From the NCBI RefSeq assembly GCF_036237315.1, contig NZ_CP108356.1, positions 248,001 through 312,000 of the forward strand: a DNA stretch of 64,000 nucleotides, written 5' to 3'. How positions within the stretch are numbered: the stretch's first letter is position 1; the number at the start of each line of letters is the position of its first letter. The position numbers and the translations under genes are program-made. Source of the DNA: Streptomyces sp. NBC_01351. GTDB taxonomy: Bacteria; Actinomycetota; Actinomycetes; Streptomycetales; Streptomycetaceae. This document shows positions 19,135 to 27,252 of this stretch, in pieces. The notes under the pieces were generated by a model. That model was not told the DNA's origin and ran no database searches. It was given only the letters and a program-made list of their open reading frames with translations.

Positions 19135-19587
19135 GTGTCTGACATACGGACATTTTTCGTCCGAATGGCGGGTATTGGCCTCCGGGGTTACCGTCGGTTG
19201 ACGATCGCTCCAGTCGCGCACGACCGGAAGTCCGATCTCCTGGACTGGGTCCGCACCAACCGCGAGCACGTGGTGCGGCACGGTCTGGTGGCCACCCGGT
19301 CGACGGCCTGGCTGCTCAGACGGGAACTCGGGCTGACCGTGCGGGCGGTGGAGTCCGGGCCGCACGGAGGCGACCAGCAGATCGGCTCGATGGTGATCGG
19401 GGGCGAGGTGACCTCGCTCGTGTTCTTCTGGGATCCCCTGTGGGCCGCCCCGCACGTGCACGATGTCCTGGCGCTGGTCCGGGTCGCCGTCCTGCACGAC
19501 ATCCCCGTCGCACTGAACCCGGCGAGCGCCCAGGCCATGTCCCTGGACGGGTTCACCCTGGAGCACGCGGCGACCGGCGCACTCTAG
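19135..19587 (+). CDS. mgsA: methylglyoxal synthase
   Basis: 150 aa if GTG 19135 is used; ATG 19165 (140 aa) is an alternative, with the conserved fold starting near TIAPVAHDRKSDLLDW. Family signatures are complete: AHD near the N-terminus, SGPHGGDQQIGSMV with the catalytic Asp, and FFWDPLWAAPHVHD with the phosphate/active-site Asp and His. The enzyme converts dihydroxyacetone phosphate to methylglyoxal plus phosphate in the cytosol. It begins 9 bp after the aldehyde-oxidoreductase FAD subunit, so an enzyme that makes a reactive ketoaldehyde is co-transcribed with a candidate aldehyde oxidase. Its last codons overlap the convergent S1-domain gene by 4 bp. Confidence 0.9.
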   Translation: MSDIRTFFVRMAGIGLRGYRRLTIAPVAHDRKSDLLDWVRTNREHVVRHGLVATRSTAWLLRRELGLTVRAVESGPHGGDQQIGSMVIGGEVTSLVFFWDPLWAAPHVHDVLALVRVAVLHDIPVALNPASAQAMSLDGFTLEHAATGAL

Positions 19588-20189
19588 GCCGCGCCATTCG
19601 GATCATGTCGGGCCCGGGAAAGGCTGGGCGGGACCGGCCCCGCGCGGCCTTCAGGTGCCGCGGGTTCGACCAGGAGGATCCGGTTGTGCTCGCGGTCGAC
19701 CGTCACGATGCGTACGGACACCTCCTGACCATCGCGGAAGACTTCGGCGGAGGCAACCGGCTCGGTGAACCGAAGGAGTTGCACGAAGCAGTCGTCGAGG
19801 TCCACGAAGGTTCCGACGGACCTGATCGTCACGATGCCCCCGCCGACGATCTGACCGGGGCGGAATCGAGGCAGCAGGGCTTCGTGCTCGGCCCACTCGG
19901 CGAGCACGACCGCCACCTGCCGGTGTCCGTCGTCGTGCCACACGACCTCGCCGGTGACGCGCTCCCCCACGGCCGGCAGCTCCATGCACGTGGGCATCCT
20001 GGGCACCTTGGCCAGGCCCACGGCGGCGGGGCACCCGTCGATGGAGAGGAACACGCCGAAGGGCCGACGGGCGACGACCTCGCCGGTGATGCGTGCACCG
20101 ACGGGGAGAACGCGGATGGTCTCGGCCCAGGCCGCGGCAGCGTCGGGCCTGCGCCTGCCGTTCTCGCCCGGCGAGGGATGCTCGCTCAT
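19584..20189 (-). CDS. S1-domain RNA-binding-type protein
   Basis: 201 aa from ATG 20189. Two S1/OB-fold units can be read: VGARITGEVVARRPFGVFLS around residues 30-55, and GQIVGGGIVTIRSVGTFVDL around 120-145. Each has the G-x-V...FGVFV-like strands of S1 domains. Between them lies a third OB-like stretch (GERVTGEVVWHDDGHRQVAV). It is probably cytoplasmic, binding RNA or ribosomes (family inference). The start overlaps the stop of the upstream LysR gene by 4 bp, indicating translational coupling. Confidence 0.72.
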   Translation of the reverse strand: MSEHPSPGENGRRRPDAAAAWAETIRVLPVGARITGEVVARRPFGVFLSIDGCPAAVGLAKVPRMPTCMELPAVGERVTGEVVWHDDGHRQVAVVLAEWAEHEALLPRFRPGQIVGGGIVTIRSVGTFVDLDDCFVQLLRFTEPVASAEVFRDGQEVSVRIVTVDREHNRILLVEPAAPEGRAGPVPPSLSRARHDPNGAA

Positions 20190-21118
20190 CTGCCCTGAAC
20201 CGCGGGGGGCATGCCGGGCGGCAAGAGTGCGGGGGCGATTTCCATGACCCCGTCCGCGAAGGACCGTACGCGCAGGTCGCCGTCGTCGCGCGTGCGCCAC
20301 ACCAGCCCGTGCTCGATCTGCGGGCCGTCGACGACCCGGGCGAAGCCGATGTCCGGCCGCCGGTAGAGCACCAGGAGTTGCCCGTCGCCCGGCACGACGG
20401 CGCGCCCGGCGGCGACCAGCGCCAGCGCCTCGGCATACGTGGTGCACGGCTCGGCGTGCCTGCCGACCGGCAGGCCGCCGGGCGTCCACCGCGGCAGGTG
20501 GAAGTCGGTCCAGTAGTCGGGGAGGGTATCGGGCACGCCGATGAAGGTCTCCCCTTCGAGGTCCTCGATCGACATCGCATCACTCCCCGCGAAGCGGTGA
20601 CCCGAGGCCAGGCAGAGGTACCGGGCTCCGCGCGTGACCACCGCGCCGACCGTCAGGTCCGGCTCGTCGACGGGCAGGGCCATCAGCAGCAGGTCGGCGG
20701 TGCCGTCGCGCAACTGCGTCGCGTGGTGGTGCAGGTGCGTCTCGACGACGCGGATGCCGCACTGCGGGTGCCGCTGCTCGAAGACCTCACGCGCGGCGGA
20801 CACGATCCGGCCGGCCTGCGTGCCCATGAACCCCACCGTCAGCGTGCCCGTGATGCCGCGCCCGGCGAGCTCCGCGCGGTCGATCGCGCGCCTGATCCCC
20901 TCGTACAGGGGCAGCAGGTCGTCCCTCAGGACGCGCCCCACCCGGGTCAATGCGACATGGCGGGAGGTGCGTTCGAACAGCGTCACACCGATGCGGCGCT
21001 CGATCTTCTTGACCGTCTTGCTGACCAGCCCGGTCGTCACGTGCAGGCGCTCGGCCGTGCGGCCGAAATGCAGTTCCTCGGAGAGAGTCAGGAACATCTC
21101 CATTTCCGCACGTTCCAT
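20186..21118 (-). CDS. LysR family transcriptional regulator
   Basis: 310 aa from ATG 21118. The N-terminal winged HTH is canonical (MFLTLSEELHFGRTAERLHV, then LVSKTVKKIERRIGVTLFER and TRVGR). The effector-binding domain follows (GTLTVGFMGTQAGRIVSAAR, ADLLLMALPVDEPDL). The frame extends 23 codons further upstream, but MERAEMEMF matches usual LysR N-termini. It is co-translated with the S1-domain gene. Two T-N11-A type boxes lie just upstream (21171-21227), next to the remnant of a flavin oxidoreductase. LysR regulators commonly control a divergent oxidoreductase, and here that target seems to have decayed. Confidence 0.93.
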   Translation of the reverse strand: MERAEMEMFLTLSEELHFGRTAERLHVTTGLVSKTVKKIERRIGVTLFERTSRHVALTRVGRVLRDDLLPLYEGIRRAIDRAELAGRGITGTLTVGFMGTQAGRIVSAAREVFEQRHPQCGIRVVETHLHHHATQLRDGTADLLLMALPVDEPDLTVGAVVTRGARYLCLASGHRFAGSDAMSIEDLEGETFIGVPDTLPDYWTDFHLPRWTPGGLPVGRHAEPCTTYAEALALVAAGRAVVPGDGQLLVLYRRPDIGFARVVDGPQIEHGLVWRTRDDGDLRVRSFADGVMEIAPALLPPGMPPAVQGR

Positions 21119-21170
21119 CGTCCGCCCACTCCCCCTGGTACCTGCACCGCTGTAGATGATCATGCCCCAC

Positions 21171-21189
21171 CGTTGAACCGGGCTCAACG
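21171..21189. promoter_or_regulatory. LysR-type box 1
   Basis: CGTTGAACCGGGCTCAACG is a near-perfect palindrome with the T-N11-A core TTGAACCGGGCTCAA. It lies 53 bp upstream of the LysR start codon. Confidence 0.6.
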
Positions 21190-21212
21190 AATTGCCGCCC
21201 CCGCCGAATTCC

Positions 21213-21227
21213 TTGAGCCCGGGTCAA
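21213..21227. promoter_or_regulatory. LysR-type box 2
   Basis: TTGAGCCCGGGTCAA is almost the reverse complement of box 1, with centres 40 bp apart (about four helical turns). This is the usual layout of a recognition site plus an activation site for a LysR tetramer. The flavin-oxidoreductase remnant begins at its edge. Confidence 0.55.
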
Positions 21228-21337
21228 CGCCCCGCGAGATGACGGAGGCCGACATCCGGCAGACGGTCGAGGACTTCGCCGCGGCCGCCCGCAACGCCGT
21301 CGAGGCGGGTTTCGACGGCGTCGAGCTGCACTGCGGC
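21227..21337 (+). pseudogene. remnant of an NADH:flavin oxidoreductase (Old Yellow Enzyme family)
   Basis: A 37-codon island reads TPREMTEADIRQTVEDFAAA followed by ARNAVEAGFDGVELHCG. This is the highly conserved OYE segment around the substrate-binding His/Asn (normally FDGVEIHGANGYL). No start, upstream FMN-binding half or downstream continuation is found. The typical next residues are replaced by SRPASPS, and the reading frame then loses similarity. It lies exactly where a LysR-controlled divergent gene would be, so it is best read as the remains of the regulator's former target. Confidence 0.65.
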
Positions 21338-21468
21338 TCTCGCCCGGCATCACCGTCAGCGGCATGGAAGGCACCGAGAGCGACACCACCGGATCCTGGC
21401 CGTGTCGTACGGGGTGGCGCATCGTCACGTCCTACTCGGACGGGTCCCAGGCCCAGAGCAGGTCGAGC

Positions 21469-21540
21469 GGACGCGGCGACCACGGCACGGAAGGCGGTCG
21501 ATCGTTCGTCGATCAGCCGCAGCAGATGGGGAAGTCCAGA
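21469..21540 (-). pseudogene. possible remnant of a mycothiol-dependent maleylpyruvate isomerase-type gene
   Basis: The minus-strand reading LLRLIDERSTAFRAVVAAS resembles the first helix of the MDMPI/DinB-like N-terminal domain (normally followed by LDAPVPTCPEW). The match ends abruptly and no full gene is present. Identification rests on about 20 residues only. Confidence 0.25.
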
Positions 21541-21612
21541 GTCTTTTCCACTTCGGCTGTCTATCACCGTGCTCCGCCATCCGGAGAGCGATTTTCACAG
21601 CCGGCCCGACCG

Positions 21613-21821
21613 TGGCACCACACGGCGCCACCTAAGTGCCACCTGGCTCCATTCGGTGGCACTCCGCACCCCGCGGAGCCGCATGAGTGCGCATGGCGCC
21701 ACAGCGAATCGAGGCAGGATCTCCTCGTTTACGCAGGTAGAGAGCCTGCAGGCAAGGTCGACGCACACACGCACACCTGACAGGCTTGCACATGGCGCCA
21801 GAGTGGTGTCACCATGGCGTC
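21613..21821 (+). promoter_or_regulatory. TGGCGCCA-type repeated boxes ahead of the RHH gene
   Basis: The palindrome TGGCGCCA occurs at 21694-21701 and 21793-21800, both within CATGGCGCCA. Variants occur at 21613 (TGGCACCA), 21623 (CGGCGCCA) and 21815 (TGGCGTCA), and the near-palindrome TGGTGTCACCA at 21804-21814. TTGCAC (21786-21791) could be a -35 element, placing the 21793 box inside the promoter spacer. The layout suggests autoregulation by the ribbon-helix-helix protein encoded next. Confidence 0.5.
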
Positions 21822-22340
21822 ATGGACCTCACCCCGTATGTCGACACTCTTCGCCGCGAACTCGCGGTGGCCGCCGAGGCCGGAGGCGACGAAGCCCGCG
21901 AGCTGGCCGAGAGGCTCACCGCTCCCCTGGAGTCGGCGACCCGGCTGACCATGCTCAACGTGCTCTCCGCCGCGATGGCCGAGGTCACCCGCGAGCTCGC
22001 CCCCGGATCGGTCGACGTACGGCTGCGCGGCCTCGACCCCGACTTCGTGGTGACCCTGCCGCCCACCGACGGCGGCGCCCCCGTGGAGCCGGCCACACCC
22101 GTCGAACCCTTCACGGCGCCGGCCCCGGCCGACGGCGACGAGGGGGGCACCGCCCGCGTCAATCTGCGCCTGCCGGCCCACCTCAAGGCACGCGCCGAGG
22201 AGGCCGCGAGCCGCGAGGGCCTGTCGGTCAACGCGTGGCTGGTGCGGGCCGTATCGGCCGCCGTTGACGGCGGCACCCGGCCGCGCCCGACGGAGAAGGC
22301 CCAGAGCCTCGGGCAGAGCTTCACGGGCTGGGTGCGCTAG
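21822..22340 (+). CDS. ribbon-helix-helix (HicB/Arc-like) regulator
   Basis: 172 aa from ATG 21822 (ATG codons at 21786 and 21792 are in frame but lie inside the operator region). The C-terminal ~45 residues form a ribbon-helix-helix: ARVNLRLPAHLKARAEEAAS, then REGLSVNAWLVRAVSAAVDG. The N-terminal half is acidic and helical (YVDTLRRELAVAAEAGGDEA). Such proteins are often labelled HicB-family antitoxin, but no HicA toxin gene is adjacent. It heads the module of DUF4097, ABC exporter, two-component system and MMPL genes and is probably their regulator. Confidence 0.8.
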   Translation: MDLTPYVDTLRRELAVAAEAGGDEARELAERLTAPLESATRLTMLNVLSAAMAEVTRELAPGSVDVRLRGLDPDFVVTLPPTDGGAPVEPATPVEPFTAPAPADGDEGGTARVNLRLPAHLKARAEEAASREGLSVNAWLVRAVSAAVDGGTRPRPTEKAQSLGQSFTGWVR

Positions 22341-22421
22341 CCGCGCGTCGCCCGCACCACTTCACCCACACCACGTCCCACCAGCGGGGACGCCTTGAAG
22401 ACCCAAGAGGACGGGACAGCC

Positions 22422-23270
22422 ATGCCTTCTTTCGACACTCCCGAACCGATCTCGGTCACCGCTCGCGTGGAGGCCGGTGCCATCCAGTTCACCGCGGGCG
22501 AGCGCCTGGACACCGTCGTCGAAGTGCGGCCGCGCGACCCGAAGCGGGACCTGGACGTGCGGGCGGCCGACCAGACGGAGGTCACGTACGCGAGCGGCGT
22601 ACTGACCGTCAGGACGCCCAAGTCCAATCTGTTCGGCCTCGGCCGCACCGGCACCGTCGACGTGACGGTCGAACTGCCCGCGGGCTCGCGCATCGACATG
22701 ACCGGCGCCTGGGCCCAGGTACTCGGCGAGGGACGGCTCGGCGAGGTCCACGTGAAGACCTCGTCCGGCGACGTCCGCCTCGACACCACCGGCCCGCTGA
22801 ATCTGACCGCATCGCACGGCTCGATCACCGTGGACCGGGTCGAGGGCGCGGCCGAGATCACGACCAGCTCCGGAAGCCTGCGCGTCGGCCTCGTCGACGG
22901 CCCCGCCGTCCTGAAGAACTCGCACGGCAGCACGACCATCGGGGCTGCGACCGGCGAATTGCGGGTGAGCGGCGCCAACGGTGACATCGAGATCCGGCGC
23001 GCGGAGGACTCGGTCACCGCCACCACCGCGCACGGCACCCTGCGTGTGGGTGAAGTGGCACGCGGCACCGTCCAGTTGGAGACCTCCTACGGCGCCATCG
23101 AGGTCGGCGTCCGCGAGGGCACGGCCGCCTGGCTCGACGTCAGCTCGGGCTCCGGTCAGGTACGCAACACGCTCACCGCGTCAGAGGCGCCGGAGTCCTC
23201 CGAGGACACCGTCAAGGTCCGCGCCCGTACCCGGCACGGCAACATCGACGTCCGCCGCGCCAAGGCCTGA
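22422..23270 (+). CDS. DUF4097 beta-strand repeat protein
   Basis: 282 aa from ATG 22422. From residue ~60 the sequence is a regular series of short beta strands with the SSGDVRL / SHGSITV / SSGSLRVG / SHGSTTIG / ANGDIEIRR / AHGTLRVG / SYGAIEVG periodicity, the DUF4097 (adhesin-like) right-handed solenoid. It lacks a signal peptide and membrane segment. Homologues commonly sit beside ABC exporters and two-component systems, as here, but their biochemical role is unknown. It lies 81 bp downstream of the RHH gene and 85 bp upstream of the ATPase gene. Confidence 0.88.
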   Translation: MPSFDTPEPISVTARVEAGAIQFTAGERLDTVVEVRPRDPKRDLDVRAADQTEVTYASGVLTVRTPKSNLFGLGRTGTVDVTVELPAGSRIDMTGAWAQVLGEGRLGEVHVKTSSGDVRLDTTGPLNLTASHGSITVDRVEGAAEITTSSGSLRVGLVDGPAVLKNSHGSTTIGAATGELRVSGANGDIEIRRAEDSVTATTAHGTLRVGEVARGTVQLETSYGAIEVGVREGTAAWLDVSSGSGQVRNTLTASEAPESSEDTVKVRARTRHGNIDVRRAKA

Positions 23271-23355
23271 CCCCAGAACAACCGGAAAACCCCGAAGAAC
23301 CAGTCCCGATCACCCGCTCCTCCCCCACCACTTCAGCCTTCGATCGGAGGGCCCC

Positions 23356-24366
23356 ATGCCTTCGTTTGTCATGCCCACATCCACTCGCGATGAGGGCGGC
23401 CCGTCGCCGGTCGCCGTCTCCGCCGTCGGTCTGCGCAAGTCCTACGGCGACAAAGTCGTGCTCGATGGCGTCGACCTGCGCATTCCGGCCGGGTCCGTGT
23501 TCGCGCTGCTCGGCCCGAACGGCGCCGGCAAGACCACCGTCGTGAAGATCCTGTCCACGCTGATCGCCGTCGACGACGGGCGGGCCCAGGTCGCGGGACA
23601 CGACCTCGCCACGTCGCCGGAGGGGGTCCGTGCCGCGATCGGTGTCACGGGCCAGTTCTCCGCGGTCGACGGCCTGATCACCGGCGAGGAGAACATGCTC
23701 CTCATGGCGGACCTCCACCACCTCTCCCGCAGCGAGGGCCGCCGGGTCACCACCGAACTCCTCGAACGCTTCGACCTCGTCGAAGCCGCCAAGAAGCCCG
23801 CCTCCACCTACTCCGGCGGCATGAAGCGCCGACTCGACATCGCCATGACCCTCGTCGGCAGCCCGCGAATCATCTTCCTCGACGAGCCGACCACCGGCCT
23901 CGACCCCCGCTCCCGCCACAACATGTGGCAGATCATCCGCGAGCTGGTCACCACCGGCGTCACCGTCTTCCTCACCACCCAGTACCTCGAAGAAGCCGAC
24001 GAACTCGCCGACCGCATCGCCGTCCTCAACAACGGCAAGATCGCCGCCCAGGGCACCGCCGACGAACTCAAGCGCCTCATCCCCGGCGGCCACATCCGCC
24101 TCCGCTTCACCCACCCGGCCGACTACCGCAACGCCACCCACACCCTGCACGACGCCTCCCGCAACGACGAAGCCCTCACCCTCCAAATCCCCAGCGACGG
24201 CAGCCAGCGCGACCTGCGCACCATCCTCGACCGGCTCGACACCACCGGCATCGAAGCCGACGAACTCACCGTCCACACCCCCGACCTCGACGACGTGTTC
24301 TTCGCCCTCACCGGCACCACCACCGTCCCCACCCAGAACAACCAGCCCAAGGAGGCTGCCCGATGA
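23356..24366 (+). CDS. ABC transporter ATP-binding protein (DrrA type)
   Basis: 336 aa, ATG 23356 with GGAGG 6 nt upstream. Walker A GPNGAGKTT, signature YSGGMKRRLDIAMTL, Walker B IIFLDEPTTGLD and switch-His region VFLTTQYLEEADELADRIAV are all intact. The C-terminal ~100 residues (GGHIRLRFTHPADY, TVHTPDLDDVFFALTG) are the DUF4162-type extension of daunorubicin-resistance DrrA proteins. It pairs with the next permease gene, whose start overlaps its stop by 4 bp, to form an exporter. The substrate is unknown. Confidence 0.95.
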   Translation: MPSFVMPTSTRDEGGPSPVAVSAVGLRKSYGDKVVLDGVDLRIPAGSVFALLGPNGAGKTTVVKILSTLIAVDDGRAQVAGHDLATSPEGVRAAIGVTGQFSAVDGLITGEENMLLMADLHHLSRSEGRRVTTELLERFDLVEAAKKPASTYSGGMKRRLDIAMTLVGSPRIIFLDEPTTGLDPRSRHNMWQIIRELVTTGVTVFLTTQYLEEADELADRIAVLNNGKIAAQGTADELKRLIPGGHIRLRFTHPADYRNATHTLHDASRNDEALTLQIPSDGSQRDLRTILDRLDTTGIEADELTVHTPDLDDVFFALTGTTTVPTQNNQPKEAAR

Positions 24367-25154
24367 GCTCCCTCTCCCTGGCCGTCCGTGACGCGTCCAC
24401 GATGCTGCGGCGGAATCTGCTGCACGCGCGCCGCTACCCGTCCCTGACACTGAATCTGCTGCTCACGCCGGTCATGCTGCTGCTGCTCTTCGTCTACATC
24501 TTCGGCGACGTGATGAGCGCCGGTATCGGGGAAAGCGGGGCGGACCGGTCCGATTACCTCGCTTATCTCGTCCCGGGCATCCTGATGCTGACCATCGGCG
24601 GCACCACGATCGGCAGCGCGGTATCCGTCTCCACGGACATGAACGAGGGCATCATCGCCCGCTTCCGCACGATGGCGATCCACCGCGGGTCGGTGCTCAT
24701 CGGACACGTCGTCGGCAGCGTGCTGCAGTGCGTGATGAGCGTGATCCTGGTCGGGGCCGTGGCGGTGGCCATCGGGTTCCGCGCCACCGCTGCCACCGCC
24801 CTGGAGTGGGTCCTGGCGGTGGGACTGCTGGCGCTCGTCTCGCTGGCGCTCACCTGGATCGCCGTCGGGATGGGCCTGACCAGCCCGAACGCCGAGGCAG
24901 CGAGCAACAACGCCCTGCCGCTGATGGTCCTGCCGCTCCTCTCCAGCGCCTTCGTTCCGGTCGAAGCGATGCCGGGCTGGTTCCAGCCGATCGCCGAGTA
25001 CCAGCCCTTCACCCCGGCCATCGAAACCCTCCGGGGCCTGCTGCTCGGCAGCGAGATCGGCCACAACGGCTGGCTCGCCGCCGCCTGGTGCCTGGGTCTC
25101 GCCCTGCTCGGCTACCTCTGGTCCAAGTCGCTGTTCAACCGCGACCCGAAGTAG
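24363..25154 (+). CDS. ABC-2 type permease (DrrB type)
   Basis: 263 aa, ATG 24363 overlapping the ATPase stop. About six transmembrane segments are visible (LTLNLLLTPVMLLLLFVYIF, YLVPGILMLTIGGTTIGSAV, VMSVILVGAVAVAIGF, ALTWIAVGMGL). The ABC-2 permease signature region (LPLMVLPLLSSAFVPVEAMP, then FQPIAEYQPFTPAIETLRGL) is typical of DrrB/NodJ permeases. Together with the preceding ATPase it should export a hydrophobic compound or act in envelope stress. The histidine kinase gene follows after 55 bp. Confidence 0.93.
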   Translation: MSSLSLAVRDASTMLRRNLLHARRYPSLTLNLLLTPVMLLLLFVYIFGDVMSAGIGESGADRSDYLAYLVPGILMLTIGGTTIGSAVSVSTDMNEGIIARFRTMAIHRGSVLIGHVVGSVLQCVMSVILVGAVAVAIGFRATAATALEWVLAVGLLALVSLALTWIAVGMGLTSPNAEAASNNALPLMVLPLLSSAFVPVEAMPGWFQPIAEYQPFTPAIETLRGLLLGSEIGHNGWLAAAWCLGLALLGYLWSKSLFNRDPK

Positions 25155-25209
25155 CCGGAGACCGACGGCGGACAGGGTGGAAAGCCGACCGGGACGTACC
25201 CTGGACGTC

Positions 25210-26427
25210 ATGCCTTCCGAAGTGGTGCGGGCCTACCGGCTGGACCGAGTCGTCCTGGCGAGCGGTGTCGTCCTGGTCGCCGACTGCGCGCTGCGGAGCT
25301 TGGGCGCCGACCCTGACACGTCCTGGAGGACGGTGCTCGGCTGGGGACTGGCGCTCATCGGGTGGCTGGTCCTCGGCTTCCGCTTCTCCCACCCGGTAGC
25401 GGTCGGCGTGGTGGGTCTCGTAGCGGCCGTCGGGTACTACCTGATCGGCGAAGCCGACGGTCCCTCGCCGCTGATCGTGTTCATGGTGGCCCTGTACACC
25501 CTCGCCCGCGTCGGGCGACTGGCCGTGGTGGCCTCGCTCGCTGCCGTCGTCATGCTGATCCTCGGCTACGGCGAGTTCATCGACGTCGGCGACCAGCGCA
25601 AGGTCGACGACATGTCGATCGCCCTGCTCGCCGGCTGGTTCCTCAGCGTGATCGCTTTCGGCCACGCCATGCTCGTACGCCAGGCCTACCAGGCCGAGGC
25701 CGAGCAACGTGCCCTGGCCGCCGAGCGCGAGCGGGACGCCCGCGCGCTTCAGGCCGCCACCGAAGAGCGCCTGCGCATCGCCCGCGAACTGCACGACGTA
25801 CTGGGCCACAACATCTCCCTCATGAACATCCAGGCCGCCGCAGCCCTGCACCGCAGCGCCAAGCGTCCCGGCGAGACCGCCGAACTCACCACGGCGCTGG
25901 AGTTCGTACGCGACGCCAGCCGGGACGCCCTGCGCGAAGTGCGCGCCACGCTCGGGGTCCTGCGCCAGGTGGACGACACGGCGCCCACCACGCCCGCGGC
26001 AGGCCTCGAGCGGCTCGGCGAACTCGTCGACCGGGCCGCCACCACGGGCCTGCGGGTCAGCCTCGAAGTCAGCGGAGACCCGATCCCCGTGTCCCCCCAG
26101 ATATCACTGGCCGCCTACCGCATCGTTCAGGAGTCCCTCACCAACATCGCCCGCCATGCGGAGGCGGCCGGCGCCCGCATCGACCTCGACTACGGCCCGT
26201 ACGAACTGCGCGTCCGCATCGACGACGACGGTCGGGGCACACCGGACACCGCGGGCGGCAGCGGCATCGCCGGAATGACCGAGCGCGCCCGCGCCCTCGG
26301 CGGCGAACTGACCGCGGCCAAAACCGAGTCGGGCTTCCGCGTCACGGCCCGTCTCCCCCTCGGCTCCGGTGACGCCGTGCCCGCACGTGAGGCCGTGGCC
26401 GCGGCGGGCTCCCCGAAGGCGAGCTGA
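25210..26427 (+). CDS. sensor histidine kinase (NarL/LiaS-like, HisKA_3)
   Basis: 405 aa from ATG 25210. The N-terminal ~150 residues hold about five membrane helices. The dimerisation/phosphoacceptor motif is RIARELHDVLGHNISLMNIQ (His in ELHD), and the ATPase domain includes RIVQESLTNIARHA (N box) and DDDGRGTPDTAGGSGIAGM (G boxes). TACCCT lies 7 nt before the ATG with no SD, so a leaderless transcript is likely. A GTG at 25177 is in frame but less suitable. Its partner is the LuxR-type regulator 24 bp downstream. The stimulus is unknown; the context suggests control of the adjacent exporter and MMPL protein. Confidence 0.93.
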   Translation: MPSEVVRAYRLDRVVLASGVVLVADCALRSLGADPDTSWRTVLGWGLALIGWLVLGFRFSHPVAVGVVGLVAAVGYYLIGEADGPSPLIVFMVALYTLARVGRLAVVASLAAVVMLILGYGEFIDVGDQRKVDDMSIALLAGWFLSVIAFGHAMLVRQAYQAEAEQRALAAERERDARALQAATEERLRIARELHDVLGHNISLMNIQAAAALHRSAKRPGETAELTTALEFVRDASRDALREVRATLGVLRQVDDTAPTTPAAGLERLGELVDRAATTGLRVSLEVSGDPIPVSPQISLAAYRIVQESLTNIARHAEAAGARIDLDYGPYELRVRIDDDGRGTPDTAGGSGIAGMTERARALGGELTAAKTESGFRVTARLPLGSGDAVPAREAVAAAGSPKAS

Positions 26428-26450
26428 CGGCGAGGGCCTAGGCTGGAGCC

Positions 26451-27125
26451 ATGATCGCGCGTATCAGAGTGCTGCTCGCCGATGACCAGAGGCTGGTTCG
26501 GGCCGGGTTCAGGTCGATCCTCGAGGACGAGGACGACATAGAGGTCGTGGGCGAGGCGCAGAACGGCACGGAAGCGGTCGCCCTCGCCCGCGAACTTCGG
26601 CCCGACATCGTCCTCATGGACGTACGGATGCCCGAAGAGGACGGCATAGCCGCGACCCGGCGGATCGTCGGCGACAAGGAACTCGCCGAGGTACGGGTCC
26701 TCATCCTCACCACCTTCGACATCGACGACTACGTCTACGACGCCCTGCGCGCGGGCGCCTCGGGCTTCCTCGTCAAGGACACCGAGCCGATGGAACTGCT
26801 CCACGGCATCCGGGTCTGCGCCCGGGGCGACGCACTGATCGCGCCCACCGTGACGCGCCGTCTGATCGCCGAGTTCGCCTCGCGGGTCAAGGTGCCCGAC
26901 CCCAGCCCCCGCTTGAAGGCCCTGACCGAGCGCGAGCGTGAGGTGATGGGCCTGGTCGGTCTCGGCCTCAACAACGACGAGATCGCCCAGCGGCTCGTAC
27001 TGAGCCCCTCCACCGCCAAGACCCACGTCAGCCGGATCATGACCAAACTGGACGTCCACGACCGCGCCCAGCTCGTCGTCCTCGCGTACGAGTCCGGCAT
27101 GATCACCCCGGGCTGGCTCAGCTGA
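26451..27125 (+). CDS. LuxR/NarL family response regulator
   Basis: 224 aa. The receiver domain has LLADDQ acidic residues, the phospho-acceptor Asp in IVLMDVRMPEEDG, the Thr in LTTF and the Lys in FLVKD. The LuxR-type HTH follows (LTEREREVMGLVGLGLNNDE, then KTHVSRIMTKL). TAGGCT (26439-26444) lies 6 nt before the ATG and GGAG is too close to act as a normal SD, so this gene may have its own leaderless promoter despite following the kinase by only 23 bp. A strong hairpin directly after the stop ends the unit. Confidence 0.95.
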   Translation: MIARIRVLLADDQRLVRAGFRSILEDEDDIEVVGEAQNGTEAVALARELRPDIVLMDVRMPEEDGIAATRRIVGDKELAEVRVLILTTFDIDDYVYDALRAGASGFLVKDTEPMELLHGIRVCARGDALIAPTVTRRLIAEFASRVKVPDPSPRLKALTEREREVMGLVGLGLNNDEIAQRLVLSPSTAKTHVSRIMTKLDVHDRAQLVVLAYESGMITPGWLS

Positions 27126-27131
27126 CCCCCT

Positions 27132-27166
27132 GCCCGCAACTCCGGGAGTACTCCCCGGCTGCGGGC
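27132..27166. terminator. strong hairpin after the two-component genes
   Basis: GCCCGCA (27132-27138) pairs with TGCGGGC (27160-27166), and the interior CCGGGAGTACTCCCCGG adds nearly perfect pairing. It begins 7 bp after the response-regulator stop. Confidence 0.7.
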
Positions 27167-27252
27167 CACAACCCGTGGGGTAGCCGCGGTGTCGCCCGAC
27201 GGCCGACGCGGCGAGGGGGGCCTCGCGGCGACATTGGGGGCGTGGAAATGAA

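Noticed and set aside
19135..19587. Carbamoyl-phosphate synthase MGS-like domain rather than methylglyoxal synthase
   Set aside because: The full set GGDQQIG and DPL-x-A-x-PH-xx-D is specific for methylglyoxal synthase.
21822..22340. HicAB toxin-antitoxin system
   Set aside because: Only a ribbon-helix-helix protein is present. No HicA-like toxin of about 60-90 aa lies on either side, so a transcription regulator is more likely.
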